A DNA stretch of 14,846 nucleotides from the NCBI GenBank assembly GCA_001940755.1, contig MEHH01000033.1, positions 1-14,846 of the forward strand, read 5' to 3'. Origin of the DNA: Candidatus Heimdallarchaeota archaeon AB_125 (GTDB lineage: Archaea > Asgardarchaeota > Heimdallarchaeia > Heimdallarchaeales > Heimdallarchaeaceae). This document shows positions 8,371 through 14,822 of the stretch, one piece after another. The notes beneath the pieces are model-generated. The model was not told the DNA's origin and did not search any database. It worked only from the letters and a program-made list of their open reading frames with translations. The position numbers were made by a program, and so were the translations under genes. Positions within the stretch are counted from its first letter, which is position 1, and each line of letters begins with the position of its first letter.

Positions 8371-8874
8371 TTAAGTTTCAATTTCTTCGCTTGCTTGTTT
8401 TCTTCCCCATTCCATAACAAGAGCTGATTCTCCGTCCCTGTAGTAGTGTTTGAATTCCCTCTTAATATAATAACCTAATTTCTTGTACATCTCAACAGCT
8501 GCAACGTTTGAGACACGAACTTCTAAATAAATTGTATCTACATTGTGCTCGATTAGTTTTTGCATTCCATATTTCATTATCTGAGTTCCAAGACCTTTCT
8601 TCCTATGAGCAGGGAGAACAGCTATTGAAATCACATGACCCTTGGATCCGTTTAGACCTATAAAAGTAGAAAAGGGTCTTTCCAATCGAGAAAGCAAATA
8701 ACCTACTACTTCTCCATCTACTTCACTTACTACACAAGCAAAACCGTACTCTGACAGAATTTTATAAAAGAAATCAAAAGAGTAATTTTCTGGAAGACAG
8801 AGCCTATTAATCTTTATAATGGCATTAATATCGGTTAATTCTGCTAACCGTATGATTGTGCTAGATTGCTCCAT
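8371..8874 (-). CDS. GNAT N-acetyltransferase, Naa10/Ard1 (RimI)-like
   Basis: A 167-aa single-domain GNAT enzyme, predicted to transfer acetyl from acetyl-CoA to the alpha-amino group of protein N-termini. Visible features: LCLPENYSFDFF (26-36), matching the LPENY substrate-site segment of Naa10/Ard1; the acetyl-CoA pyrophosphate loop RKKGLG (91-96) after the strand HVISIAV (80-86); and the C-terminal part YLEVRVSN--A-EMYKKLGY (116-135) with a tyrosine-rich tail HYYRDGESALVMEW. Length and motif order fit the archaeal NatA catalytic subunit, which usually acts alone with broad specificity. The ATG at 8874 is preceded by AGAGG seven nt upstream. It is transcribed divergently from the NSUN-like gene and lies 77 nt upstream of lhr on the same strand. 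The lhr promoter in that gap suggests lhr can be transcribed separately. A specific function as a ribosomal protein S18 acetyltransferase (RimI) cannot be excluded. Confidence 0.88.
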   Translation of the reverse strand: MEQSSTIIRLAELTDINAIIKINRLCLPENYSFDFFYKILSEYGFACVVSEVDGEVVGYLLSRLERPFSTFIGLNGSKGHVISIAVLPAHRKKGLGTQIMKYGMQKLIEHNVDTIYLEVRVSNVAAVEMYKKLGYYIKREFKHYYRDGESALVMEWGRKQASEEIET

Positions 8875-8959
8875 CTTTCAGCCTCTTATTTGATATTACT
8901 AGCTCTTTTTTCAATTTTTTGCTTTGGAGATAAGAATAATCACTATTTTGATAATATTC

Positions 8960-8975
8960 TTAAAGCTTTAATTTG
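8960..8975 (+). promoter_or_regulatory. Possible TATA element of the NSUN-like gene
   Basis: TTAAAGCTTTAATTT lies about 25 nt before the ATG at 8992, the spacing expected for a leaderless archaeal transcript. No ribosome binding site precedes the ATG. The 117-nt gap between the two divergent starts (8875-8991) holds promoters for both directions; no operator could be identified. Confidence 0.35.
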
Positions 8976-8991
8976 GAAATCCTATATCAGA

Positions 8992-10263
8992 ATGAAACCA
9001 ACAGAGAGCCAAGACGAAAATTATCTTCTTTCAGCTGATTTAATGAAGAAATTTCAATACTCAGCTAGTTTGCTGAATCGTTGGCTTGAAGTGTTTGGTT
9101 TAAGTGAGACACTAGAATTGTTAGATGGTCTCAGATCACCTTACAATTCAATGTGGGTTCAAGTAAATACAAGAAAAATAGACTATTATTCTCTCTTCGA
9201 CATTTTTGAAGAAATGGGGTATATTGCTCGTAAGCATCCTTTTTTTGATGATTTCATAGAAGTTGAAGTGCAGAAAAAAGAGTTGTCTGGATATTCTAGA
9301 AATTTACCTATTATGAGAGTAGATCATGAATCTACAACAAACATTGCATTAGGGAGAGATGTTCAGACTGCTAGTGTAATGAATCATGATGAATTTGATT
9401 CTGGAGAAACAGTTTGTGTAGCAGATTATGTGAACAATATTCTAGCAGTTGGAAAGGCTTTAGTAAAAAGTAGCGAAATAAATAGACTTACACAGAAGGC
9501 AGTAGTAAAAGTAACAAGTTCTTTGGCTTTTGCTCCTCCTCTAGCAGAACTTAGGGAATATAGAAGAGGTTTTTTCAGTATAATGTCTCCTACTCAAGCA
9601 GTTGGAGTAAAATCTATGGAATTTGATTCCAAAGAAAATATTTTGGTTATGTCTACTGACAAAGGGGATGTAGCTAATTACATTTCAGAAATTACTAATT
9701 ACAAAGTACCAATAACTGTTGTAGCAGCGAATGAGATGCAAGTCAAAGCTCTCAGGAGAAATGTTGAAAGGACAAAGAACAAAGCTATTAGAATTTTGCA
9801 TAGACCGTTTCTTACCTTCGTTAGGGAAATACCTGAGATAAAATATACATCGTTTTTCATAGAACCTCAAAATTCAAGAACAGCTGTAATTCCAGTATTC
9901 TCATCAAATCTAGGTATAGATAGATTACAACAGTTTTCTGAAAATCAGCAAAAGCTTATCGGAGAACTATATAGATGCTCTCATGGTGAAGCATCTATTA
10001 CTTACATTACTCATTCTATTGACTATTTAGAAAATGAAGAGGTATTCCAGAACACATTAAGTAAATCATATTTAGACAATCAAAAGTTTCCAGAAACAAT
10101 AAAGAAACTGAAGAAATCTAAGACAATAGGGTCACGAGATCCACCAGAAAACTATAAGGAAATCAAGAAAGAATTGGATAAATCAACAGTTTATCTTGAT
10201 CCATTAACAACAAACAATACTGGAGGATTTATTGCTAATTTCAGCTTAAAGCCAAAAGAATAG
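8992..10263 (+). CDS. PUA-containing NSUN6/RsmB-like protein, catalytically degenerate methyltransferase fold
   Basis: A 423-aa protein with the layout of archaeal NSUN6-type RNA m5C methyltransferases. The N-terminal domain contains VQVNTRKID (56-64), corresponding to the family's RVNTLK. A PUA domain follows (about 107-175: MRVDHE..., SGET-CVAD, ILAVGKALVKSSE). The Rossmann methyltransferase region covers about 195-345, and the tail GGFIANFSLK (411-420) matches the family's GFFIAxxxK. The active site is missing. The SAM loop (family DxCAAPGGKT) reads VMSTDKGDVAN (219-229). Motif IV (DAPCSGTG) reads IEPQNSRTA (290-298). Motif VI (YSTCS) reads YITHS (338-342). Both catalytic cysteines are therefore absent. 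I infer an RNA-binding pseudoenzyme or a partner of an active homologue. Start: an in-frame TTG at 8866 overlaps the divergent gene and adds a hydrophobic stretch unlike the family, so the ATG at 8992 with a TATA-like element is preferred. Confidence 0.8.
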   Translation: MKPTESQDENYLLSADLMKKFQYSASLLNRWLEVFGLSETLELLDGLRSPYNSMWVQVNTRKIDYYSLFDIFEEMGYIARKHPFFDDFIEVEVQKKELSGYSRNLPIMRVDHESTTNIALGRDVQTASVMNHDEFDSGETVCVADYVNNILAVGKALVKSSEINRLTQKAVVKVTSSLAFAPPLAELREYRRGFFSIMSPTQAVGVKSMEFDSKENILVMSTDKGDVANYISEITNYKVPITVVAANEMQVKALRRNVERTKNKAIRILHRPFLTFVREIPEIKYTSFFIEPQNSRTAVIPVFSSNLGIDRLQQFSENQQKLIGELYRCSHGEASITYITHSIDYLENEEVFQNTLSKSYLDNQKFPETIKKLKKSKTIGSRDPPENYKEIKKELDKSTVYLDPLTTNNTGGFIANFSLKPKE

Positions 10264-10266
10264 AAA

Positions 10267-10282
10267 TCAAAAAAATTTTTGA
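10267..10282. terminator. Bidirectional A/T-run terminator between convergent genes
   Basis: TCAAAAA-AA-TTTTTGA fills most of the 22-nt gap between the NSUN-like stop (10263) and the GTPase stop (10286). It gives a T-run on each strand, enough for archaeal termination in both directions. The arms are perfectly self-complementary. Confidence 0.5.
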
Positions 10283-10285
10283 CGA

Positions 10286-10852
10286 TTATTGTAAATGAGT
10301 ATCAAGTTCATTTACTAACCAAATAAATGCTTCTTTTATTCCCTTACCGTGGAGAATACTTGTATCAAAAACAGCAAAAGTTCTATCTTTAAGATCAAGA
10401 TGCAATCCAAGCATTTGAATGAGTAATGGGGCTTCCACGGCTCCAGGCAAGTCCTGCTTGTTGGCCATTATTAATGTTGGAACATTTTCCATATATGGAT
10501 TATTGAAAACATGTGTTTTGAGAACATCTCTTGCTTCAGGTAATCGTTCTATGTCAGCGGCATCAATAACAAATATTACTGAGCTACATCCTGGATAATG
10601 TGCTTCCCATAAAAATCTGAAATGTGATTGTCCAGCAACATCTATTGCAGTTATAGTCCATCCTTCAAATTCGAAAGATTCAATGTTTTGCCCTATTGTC
10701 GGTGTTAAGTTTTCAGCGAATTTCCCAAATCTCATAAAACGAGTCAACGTTGTTTTTCCTGCTGCATCTAAACCTAATATTAATATCTTAGCCTTCTGCT
10801 CTTTCTTAAGCTTAGCTCTTAACCATGAGGAAAACGACCCGAACATGCTCAT
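10286..10852 (-). CDS. Arf/Sar-family small GTPase
   Basis: A 188-aa Ras-superfamily GTPase of the Arf/Arl/Sar type. G1 is GLDAAGKTT (27-35), the Arf form of the P-loop. G2 is the Thr of PTIG (51-54). G3 is DVAGQ (71-75) with the catalytic-position Gln75 kept. G4 is NKQD (131-134) and G5-like is TSILHGKG (164-171). An amphipathic, basic N-terminus (SFSSWLRAKLKKEQK) precedes the G domain, as in Arf proteins that attach to membranes. There is no Gly2, so N-myristoylation as in eukaryotic Arf is not predicted. Arf usually has WDVGGQ at G3; this one has IDVAGQ. ATGs at 10852 and 10846 are both possible; the first is used here. It has its own promoter and no operon partner. Asgard genomes are known for many such GTPases. 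The process it controls cannot be read from the sequence. Confidence 0.92.
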   Translation of the reverse strand: MSMFGSFSSWLRAKLKKEQKAKILILGLDAAGKTTLTRFMRFGKFAENLTPTIGQNIESFEFEGWTITAIDVAGQSHFRFLWEAHYPGCSSVIFVIDAADIERLPEARDVLKTHVFNNPYMENVPTLIMANKQDLPGAVEAPLLIQMLGLHLDLKDRTFAVFDTSILHGKGIKEAFIWLVNELDTHLQ

Positions 10853-10894
10853 GTTTCTGACATTCCGTGTAAGTTAATCTACAATTTGTATCTA

Positions 10895-10902
10895 TTTTAT
10901 AA
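10895..10902 (-). promoter_or_regulatory. TATA box of the Arf-like GTPase gene
   Basis: TTATAAAA on the minus strand (10902-10895) lies about 43 nt before the ATG at 10852. A start site about 25 nt downstream would leave a short leader of roughly 20 nt. Confidence 0.5.
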
Positions 10903-11165
10903 GTCTTATCTTAATCTTGACTATATCTGTTTTATTTGCAGTTATTTTCTTATTAAAGTTTTTCCAGATATGCAAGTGAGAATATAACAGACTTACAGTT
11001 CCTAGATTTTAATTGCTTGCTTTTTGCTTTAATGTCAGTATTAAAAAAAATTTCGATAGCTCTTCAAAAAAACACTTCCAAAATCTTTTTCCTTCTAGCA
11101 TCATTTCTGAAATTTAGAAATCCCCAACAACTAAATATTTTTAAAATACAATCATGGTAGGAAGA
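10903..11165. other. Divergent intergenic region, no gene seen
   Basis: The 347-nt gap between the GTPase (minus) and rpoK (plus) starts is AT-rich and noncoding. Apart from the two promoters, it contains an inverted repeat ATTTCT-GAAATTT-AGAAAT at 11103-11121 and a second TATA-like stretch TTTTTAAAATA at 11138-11148, either of which might serve rpoK. No tRNA, CRISPR or convincing ncRNA was recognised. Confidence 0.4.
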
Positions 11166-11170
11166 TGTAA

Positions 11171-11180
11171 CCTTTAAAAG
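11171..11180 (+). promoter_or_regulatory. TATA element of rpoK
   Basis: CCTTTAAAAG lies about 25 nt before the rpoK ATG, so transcription could start at or next to the start codon. A GGTGG stretch at 11189-11193 could act as a weak ribosome binding site if the upstream TATA-like stretch (11138-11148) is used instead. Confidence 0.45.
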
Positions 11181-11199
11181 CACTTTTTGGTGGTTTATT

Positions 11200-11511
11200 A
11201 TGGCTGTAAACGTAGATGGGGATCAAGATAACAGAGAAATCGTTTCTAAAAAAGTAGTTGTTGGTCCTGATAGACTAACTCGTTTTGAAAGAGCTCGAAT
11301 TGTGGGAGCACGTGCATTACAATTAAGTATGGGAGCTCCTGTACTTCTTCATTTAGAAGAATTGGAAAGTAAATCACCTCTTGATATATCAGAGTTTGAG
11401 TTGAGAGCAAAGGTTTTACCGCTCAGTATACGAAGAACGAATCCAAATAGAACCTATCAGATTATACCTCTACAAAAACTAAGAGATATTCAAGCTTTGA
11501 GAGAAATTTAG
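11200..11511 (+). CDS. rpoK: DNA-directed RNA polymerase subunit K (Rpo6)
   Basis: A 103-aa homologue of eukaryotic Rpb6 and bacterial omega, a small subunit that helps assembly of the archaeal RNA polymerase by clamping the largest subunit. The family core is clear: GPDRLTRFERARIVGARALQ (22-41) followed by LSMGAPVL, and later LPLSIRRTNPNRTYQIIPL, the conserved C-terminal segment. The acidic N-terminal stretch of about 20 residues is variable in the family. The start ATG sits at the expected distance from a TATA element. The next gene, for ribosomal protein L44e, is 70 nt downstream on the same strand, so the pair is probably cotranscribed, a typical link between transcription and translation genes. 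Confidence 0.96.
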   Translation: MAVNVDGDQDNREIVSKKVVVGPDRLTRFERARIVGARALQLSMGAPVLLHLEELESKSPLDISEFELRAKVLPLSIRRTNPNRTYQIIPLQKLRDIQALREI

Positions 11512-11567
11512 ATTACTCCATGCTTCTCAAAAAAGGAAACAAATAAAAAGACATGGCCAAGCATAAA

Positions 11568-11572
11568 GGTGA
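11568..11572 (+). promoter_or_regulatory. Ribosome binding site that decides the L44e start
   Basis: GGTGA ends 9 nt before the ATG at 11582. It abuts the alternative in-frame GTG at 11573 with no spacing, so the GTG cannot be served by it. The ATG is therefore the start. Confidence 0.6.
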
Positions 11573-11581
11573 GTGACTGAT

Positions 11582-11884
11582 ATGGTTAAGATACCTGAAA
11601 CAATGTTCAAATATTGCCCAAAATGCGGCATACACAAGACTATGAAAGTTAAGCAGGAGAAATCAGCTAGAAGAAAAGGTGGACTCACTGCAATGGCTCG
11701 AAGAGAAAAACGCACACGAAGAGGTTATGGTAACCATGGAAGATTCAGTAAACGTCCTGTCACTCAAACAAAAATGGCTTCAAAGACTTCAAAGAAAGTT
11801 GATTTACGTTTAAGCTGCCCAGATTGTGGGAAGAAATGGGTGCTTTCATATCCTAGAACTAAAAGAGTAGAGATAGTAAAATAA
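11582..11884 (+). CDS. rpl44e: Large ribosomal subunit protein eL42 (L44e)
   Basis: A 100-aa ribosomal protein L44e (eL42), found in archaea and eukaryotes near the tRNA E site of the large subunit. It begins MVKIPETMFKYCPKCG, the family's usual K-I-P start leading into the first zinc-ribbon half (Cys12, Cys15). The second half is CPDC (Cys79, Cys82). Between them is a strongly basic stretch with RRGYGNHGRFSKRPV (47-60), matching the conserved RGYGG-x-x-x-P-V of the family. Start choice: a GGTGA site 9 nt upstream favours this ATG over the GTG at 11573, and the family starts here. In many archaea S27e follows L44e; here sucC follows after about 100 nt, and no S27e is present in the window. 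The T-rich stretch at 11887-11912 may terminate the rpoK-rpl44e transcript. Confidence 0.93.
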   Translation: MVKIPETMFKYCPKCGIHKTMKVKQEKSARRKGGLTAMARREKRTRRGYGNHGRFSKRPVTQTKMASKTSKKVDLRLSCPDCGKKWVLSYPRTKRVEIVK

Positions 11885-11950
11885 TAGTTTTCATCTATTT
11901 TTATTTATATTTCTTATTTGCTATTTCATTGTTAAAAGCTCACTTCAAAG

Positions 11951-11960
11951 ACCTTAAAAA
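11951..11960 (+). promoter_or_regulatory. TATA-like element of sucC
   Basis: ACCTTAAAAA lies about 28 nt before the ATG at 11986 and resembles the rpoK element CCTTTAAAAG. With no good ribosome binding site nearby, a leaderless sucC mRNA is plausible. Another AT-rich stretch (TTTATTTATATTT, 11900-11912) is an alternative. Confidence 0.35.
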
Positions 11961-11985
11961 GAAAGTGAAGTCAGTTTTCAACAGT

Positions 11986-13128
11986 ATGCCAATGCTTTAT
12001 GAAATTGAAGGGAAACAACTCTTCAAAGAAAATAAAATCCCAACTCCTCTATTCAAAGCTTATACTGATTCCAGCAGTATAATTCAATTTGCTGAGGAAA
12101 TTGGTAGTGATGTTATGATGGCTAAAGCACAAGCTCTTACTGGGAAAAGAGGTAAAGCAGGATTGATTAGGAAAGTCTCTAGTGCGGAAGCTGAAGAATA
12201 TATCCAGAGCATCTTAGGGAGAGATCATGGAGGTAAACCAGTTGAAATCGTTATGTTGGAACAACCTTTGGAAATCGAGAAAGAATATTATCTTGCTGTT
12301 ATGCTGGACAATGAATCTGGAAAATATTTGATTATTGCTAGTTCTCGAGGAGGAGTAGATATTGAGGAAGTTGCAGAAAACTATCCTGATGAGATTTTCA
12401 AACAATATTTACCAACAGCAGTTGAACCTTTCTCTTACATGTTTGTAGATTTAGGAAAGAAACTTGGATTTGAAGCTAAAACACTTACCTCTTTTACTAA
12501 TATCATGACTAAAATGGTCAACATGGCTAAGAATAGAGATCTTACACTTGTTGAGATCAATCCATTAATCCTTACACCAGATAAGAAGATAATTGCAGCA
12601 GATTCTAAAGTTGTAATTGATGGCAATTCGGATTATAGACAAGTAGATATTGCTGCTTTTAAATCACAAAGAGCAAGACACACTGATTTAGAATTTGAAG
12701 CTGATCAAGCTGGAATTAGCTATGTTCAACTTGATGGTGAGATTGGAATTATTTCCGGAGGAGCTGGACTTGCAATGGCTACATGTGACATTTTAGAATT
12801 CCTTGGCAGTTCTCCAGCTAATTTCTTAGATGTAGGTGGTGGAGCTGACGAAACAAAGATCGAGAAATCTTTAGAGATTTTATCAAGACAAGATATTAAA
12901 GGAATTTTTGTGAATTTCTTTGCGGGGATTACTAGATGTGATGATGTAGCTCAAGGAATTATTAATGCATCTAAGGTATTTGAGATTAAGGTCCCAATTG
13001 TAATTAGATTGGTAGGAACCAATGATAAGGAAGGAATTCAAATCTTAGAAAATAATGGAATAAAAGCATATGGAGAGATGGAACCTGCAGCGAGAAAAAT
13101 TATAGAACTTGTTCAAGGAGGAAACTAA
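11986..13128 (+). CDS. sucC: Succinyl-CoA synthetase beta subunit
   Basis: A 380-aa ATP-grasp subunit of succinate-CoA ligase, which interconverts succinyl-CoA plus NDP and phosphate with succinate, CoA and NTP in the TCA cycle. Seen: LYEIEGKQLFKENKIPTP (4-21), the standard N-terminus; AKAQALTGKRGKAG (46-59), the nucleotide-binding loop region; LVEINPL (188-194) with metal-binding residues; GEIGIISGGAGLAMATCD (251-268); LDVGGGA (281-287); and TRCDD (316-320) with RLVGTN (341-346). The family's GGI-x-RCD is AGITRCD here (Gly to Ala at 313). The ATG at 11986 (or 11992) is chosen because an in-frame TTG at 11929 adds 19 lysine-rich residues absent from the family. The stop codon is one base before the sucD ATG, so the two subunits are translationally coupled. 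Confidence 0.94.
   Translation: MPMLYEIEGKQLFKENKIPTPLFKAYTDSSSIIQFAEEIGSDVMMAKAQALTGKRGKAGLIRKVSSAEAEEYIQSILGRDHGGKPVEIVMLEQPLEIEKEYYLAVMLDNESGKYLIIASSRGGVDIEEVAENYPDEIFKQYLPTAVEPFSYMFVDLGKKLGFEAKTLTSFTNIMTKMVNMAKNRDLTLVEINPLILTPDKKIIAADSKVVIDGNSDYRQVDIAAFKSQRARHTDLEFEADQAGISYVQLDGEIGIISGGAGLAMATCDILEFLGSSPANFLDVGGGADETKIEKSLEILSRQDIKGIFVNFFAGITRCDDVAQGIINASKVFEIKVPIVIRLVGTNDKEGIQILENNGIKAYGEMEPAARKIIELVQGGN
13117..13121 (+). promoter_or_regulatory. Ribosome binding site of sucD
   Basis: GGAGG, inside the end of sucC, lies 8 nt before the ATG at 13130. It fixes that start over an in-frame TTG at 13109, which lies upstream of the site. Confidence 0.75.
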
Positions 13129-13129
13129 A

Positions 13130-13996
13130 ATGGCTATTCTATTAGATGAAAATATAAAAGTTATTGTGCAAGGGATCACTGGAAAGCAAGGTACTTTCCA
13201 TGCAAAATCTATGATCGAATATGGAACAAAGGTTGTTGCAGGTGTTACTCCTGGTAAAGGTGGTAAAGAGCATTTAGGAGTACCAGTTTTTGATAGTATG
13301 AAAGAAGCTGTTGAAGCAACACAAGCTACTGCTTCTGTCATTTTCATTCCAGCAAGATTTACTTATTCTGCTGCTTTGGAAGCTATAGATGCAGGGATAG
13401 ATTTACTCACAGTTATAACCGAAGGAGTTCCAGTTCAGGATTCAGCTAGAATTAGACAAAAAGCACTAGATAATGATGTCGTTATGGTAGGTCCAAATTG
13501 TCCAGGATTGATTAGCCCAGAAGCAAGCAAAATAGGTATAATCCCAGGTAAGATTTGTTCAAAAGGAAATGTTGGTATCGTAAGTAGAAGCGGGACACTC
13601 ACATATGAGATTATACAAAATCTAACAGTAGATAATTTAGGTCAATCAACTTGCGTAGGTTTAGGTGGTGATCCAATCAAGGGAATCGGCTTTAATGAAT
13701 GCTTAACAATGTTCGAAAACGATCCACAGACTAAACAGATTATACTTGTTGGGGAAATTGGAGGAACAGGAGAACAACAAGCTGCAGATTTAGTTAAAAA
13801 AGAGATAACTAAACCAGTTTATGCATTCATAGCAGGACAAACCGCACCTCCTGGAAAACAGATGGGACATGCAGGAGCTATTGTTCATGGAAAATCTGGA
13901 ACCGCTAAAGAAAAAATGAGGATCTTGAGTGAAGCAGGAATTACTACTGTAAAAACATCAAGTGAAATACCTCTAAAAATAAAAGAGAATCTTTGA
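13130..13996 (+). CDS. sucD: Succinyl-CoA synthetase alpha subunit
   Basis: A 288-aa alpha subunit that binds CoA and carries the phosphohistidine intermediate of succinate-CoA ligase. The N-terminal CoA-binding fold shows VQGITGKQGTFH (13-24) and the partner segment IPARF (73-77). GPNCPGLI (121-128) and SRSGTLTYE (152-160) are the usual family signatures. GGDPIKGIGF (179-188) precedes the second domain. The active-site histidine is His247 in MGHAGAI (245-251), followed by the family-type GKSGTAKEK. The length is standard and no key residue is missing. A strong GGAGG site overlapping the sucC end sets the start at this ATG, one base after the sucC stop; family members also begin here. It forms a two-gene unit with sucC and ends at a hairpin terminator shared with the convergent membrane protein gene. 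Confidence 0.96.
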   Translation: MAILLDENIKVIVQGITGKQGTFHAKSMIEYGTKVVAGVTPGKGGKEHLGVPVFDSMKEAVEATQATASVIFIPARFTYSAALEAIDAGIDLLTVITEGVPVQDSARIRQKALDNDVVMVGPNCPGLISPEASKIGIIPGKICSKGNVGIVSRSGTLTYEIIQNLTVDNLGQSTCVGLGGDPIKGIGFNECLTMFENDPQTKQIILVGEIGGTGEQQAADLVKKEITKPVYAFIAGQTAPPGKQMGHAGAIVHGKSGTAKEKMRILSEAGITTVKTSSEIPLKIKENL

Positions 13997-14017
13997 TTCT
14001 CATAACTTTTATTTTTT
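13986..14017 (+). terminator. Hairpin plus T-run terminator of sucCD
   Basis: AGAATC-TTT-GATTCT (13986-14000) is a perfect 6-bp inverted repeat around the sucD stop codon. It is followed by CATAAC and then TTTTATTTTTT. It occupies the 19-nt gap to the convergent gene. Confidence 0.55.
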
Positions 14018-14819
14018 ATAATAAGGAGGAATCAAAAGTTTCCTCATATTCTAGATTAACAAGATCTGGCCCGAATCTGTATTTTATACTATATTTTATT
14101 CTTATAGTTAAATCAAGACTACTATTGAATTCATTTTCAACAAATACTAGAGATCCACCTATTGTATTTTCACCTTCAACTTGATAGAAAGAATACCACT
14201 TCGCTGTTGCTAGAATTGTTCCATTTTGAATTCCTTCTGTTGTGAAACATTTGAGTACTTGATTCCATGAACCATCATGGTTGAAATATATTGTAAATGG
14301 AACAAAGACCATGTCCTCTGTGACGTGATAATCAGGAGAAAGAAGTACTATATCATTAATTTCAGTAGTTACTCCTTTGGTTCTAATTGCAGTATCAATA
14401 ACTGGAATGAATATAACAAGTGCTAGGATTACTGAAATGAATATAATCAATTTTATTCGTTGTCTTTTAACTGTAAATAACTCGATAAACCATTTCTTAG
14501 AGTTCTCCCAGTTGGTTACGAAATATTCCTTAATTCTTACTTTTATTTCCTTCTTGTCTTTCTTTTCCATTTCTTCAAGTTTCTCAGCTGCAGCTTCATC
14601 TTCTTTTTTCTTCTTATCAGGAGATAAAATCAGATATCCGCCTAAACCTATTACTGCTACTAGAAGAATTATTCTAACTGCTTGATTTTCAGCTAACCAT
14701 AATCTTAGATAACCAATTTTTCTTATTAGAAACACAGTTTTTCCCACAACAGCATCATATGGTATGAGTGTAGTTGTAGAATTGTAATCGTCAACATACG
14801 TATTTGAATTACCATTGTC
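14016..14819 (-). CDS. C-terminal part of an S26 signal peptidase-like membrane protein with an extra exterior domain
   Basis: The minus strand is open from a TGA at 14822-14820 down to a TAA at 14018-14016. The first residues read DNGNSN---VDDYN, then LIPYDAVVGKTVFLIRKIGY. This matches the C-terminal part of archaeal/ER-type signal peptidases, which have GDNN-x-x-DD, then VVGK-x-V, then P-Y-x-G-Y before a membrane segment. Next come TM1 (VRIILLVAVIGLGGYLIL), a highly charged 50-residue linker with KKKKEDEAAAEKLEEMEKK, TM2 (IKLIIFISVILALVIFIPVI), and a 120-residue beta-like domain. Predicted topology puts the linker inside and both ends outside. The usual family ends after TM1, so the rest is an extension. 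The only conventional start after the TGA is a GTG at 14747, but coding-like sequence extends beyond it, so the gene probably begins outside the window. Assignment is by motif similarity. Confidence 0.6.
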   Translation of the reverse strand, partial: DNGNSNTYVDDYNSTTTLIPYDAVVGKTVFLIRKIGYLRLWLAENQAVRIILLVAVIGLGGYLILSPDKKKKEDEAAAEKLEEMEKKDKKEIKVRIKEYFVTNWENSKKWFIELFTVKRQRIKLIIFISVILALVIFIPVIDTAIRTKGVTTEINDIVLLSPDYHVTEDMVFVPFTIYFNHDGSWNQVLKCFTTEGIQNGTILATAKWYSFYQVEGENTIGGSLVFVENEFNSSLDLTIRIKYSIKYRFGPDLVNLEYEETFDSSLL

Positions 14820-14822
14820 TCA
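14820..14822 (-). other. In-frame TGA at the expected GDN glycine of the signal peptidase-like gene
   Basis: The same frame continues upstream as IEDYYKVS to the window edge. Across the TGA the reading is YYKVS-stop-DNGNS, against a family pattern of Y-x-x-T-K-G-D-N-N. One substitution (TGA to GGA) would restore SGDNG. This may be a nonsense mutation, a sequence error, or a true end of an upstream gene. Confidence 0.4.

Noticed and set aside
8358..8388. GAAGAAA/TTTCTTC inverted repeat around the acetyltransferase stop
   Set aside because: It has a 17-nt loop and no T-run after it on the minus strand, so it is not called a terminator.
8866..8991. TTG-initiated N-terminal extension of the NSUN-like protein, with a hydrophobic stretch resembling a signal peptide
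   Set aside because: It overlaps the divergent acetyltransferase start, lacks family similarity, and the protein is an RNA-binding type. The ATG at 8992 fits better.
11929..11985. TTG-initiated extension of SucC
   Set aside because: The 19 lysine-rich residues do not match the family N-terminus, which begins at the ATG at 11986 or 11992.
13109..13129. TTG-initiated extension of SucD
   Set aside because: It lies upstream of the GGAGG site that serves the ATG at 13130, and family members start at that ATG.
14023..14030. AAGGAGGA on the plus strand, a strong ribosome-binding-like sequence
   Set aside because: No start codon follows at suitable spacing. It is the complement of coding sequence at the end of the minus-strand membrane protein.
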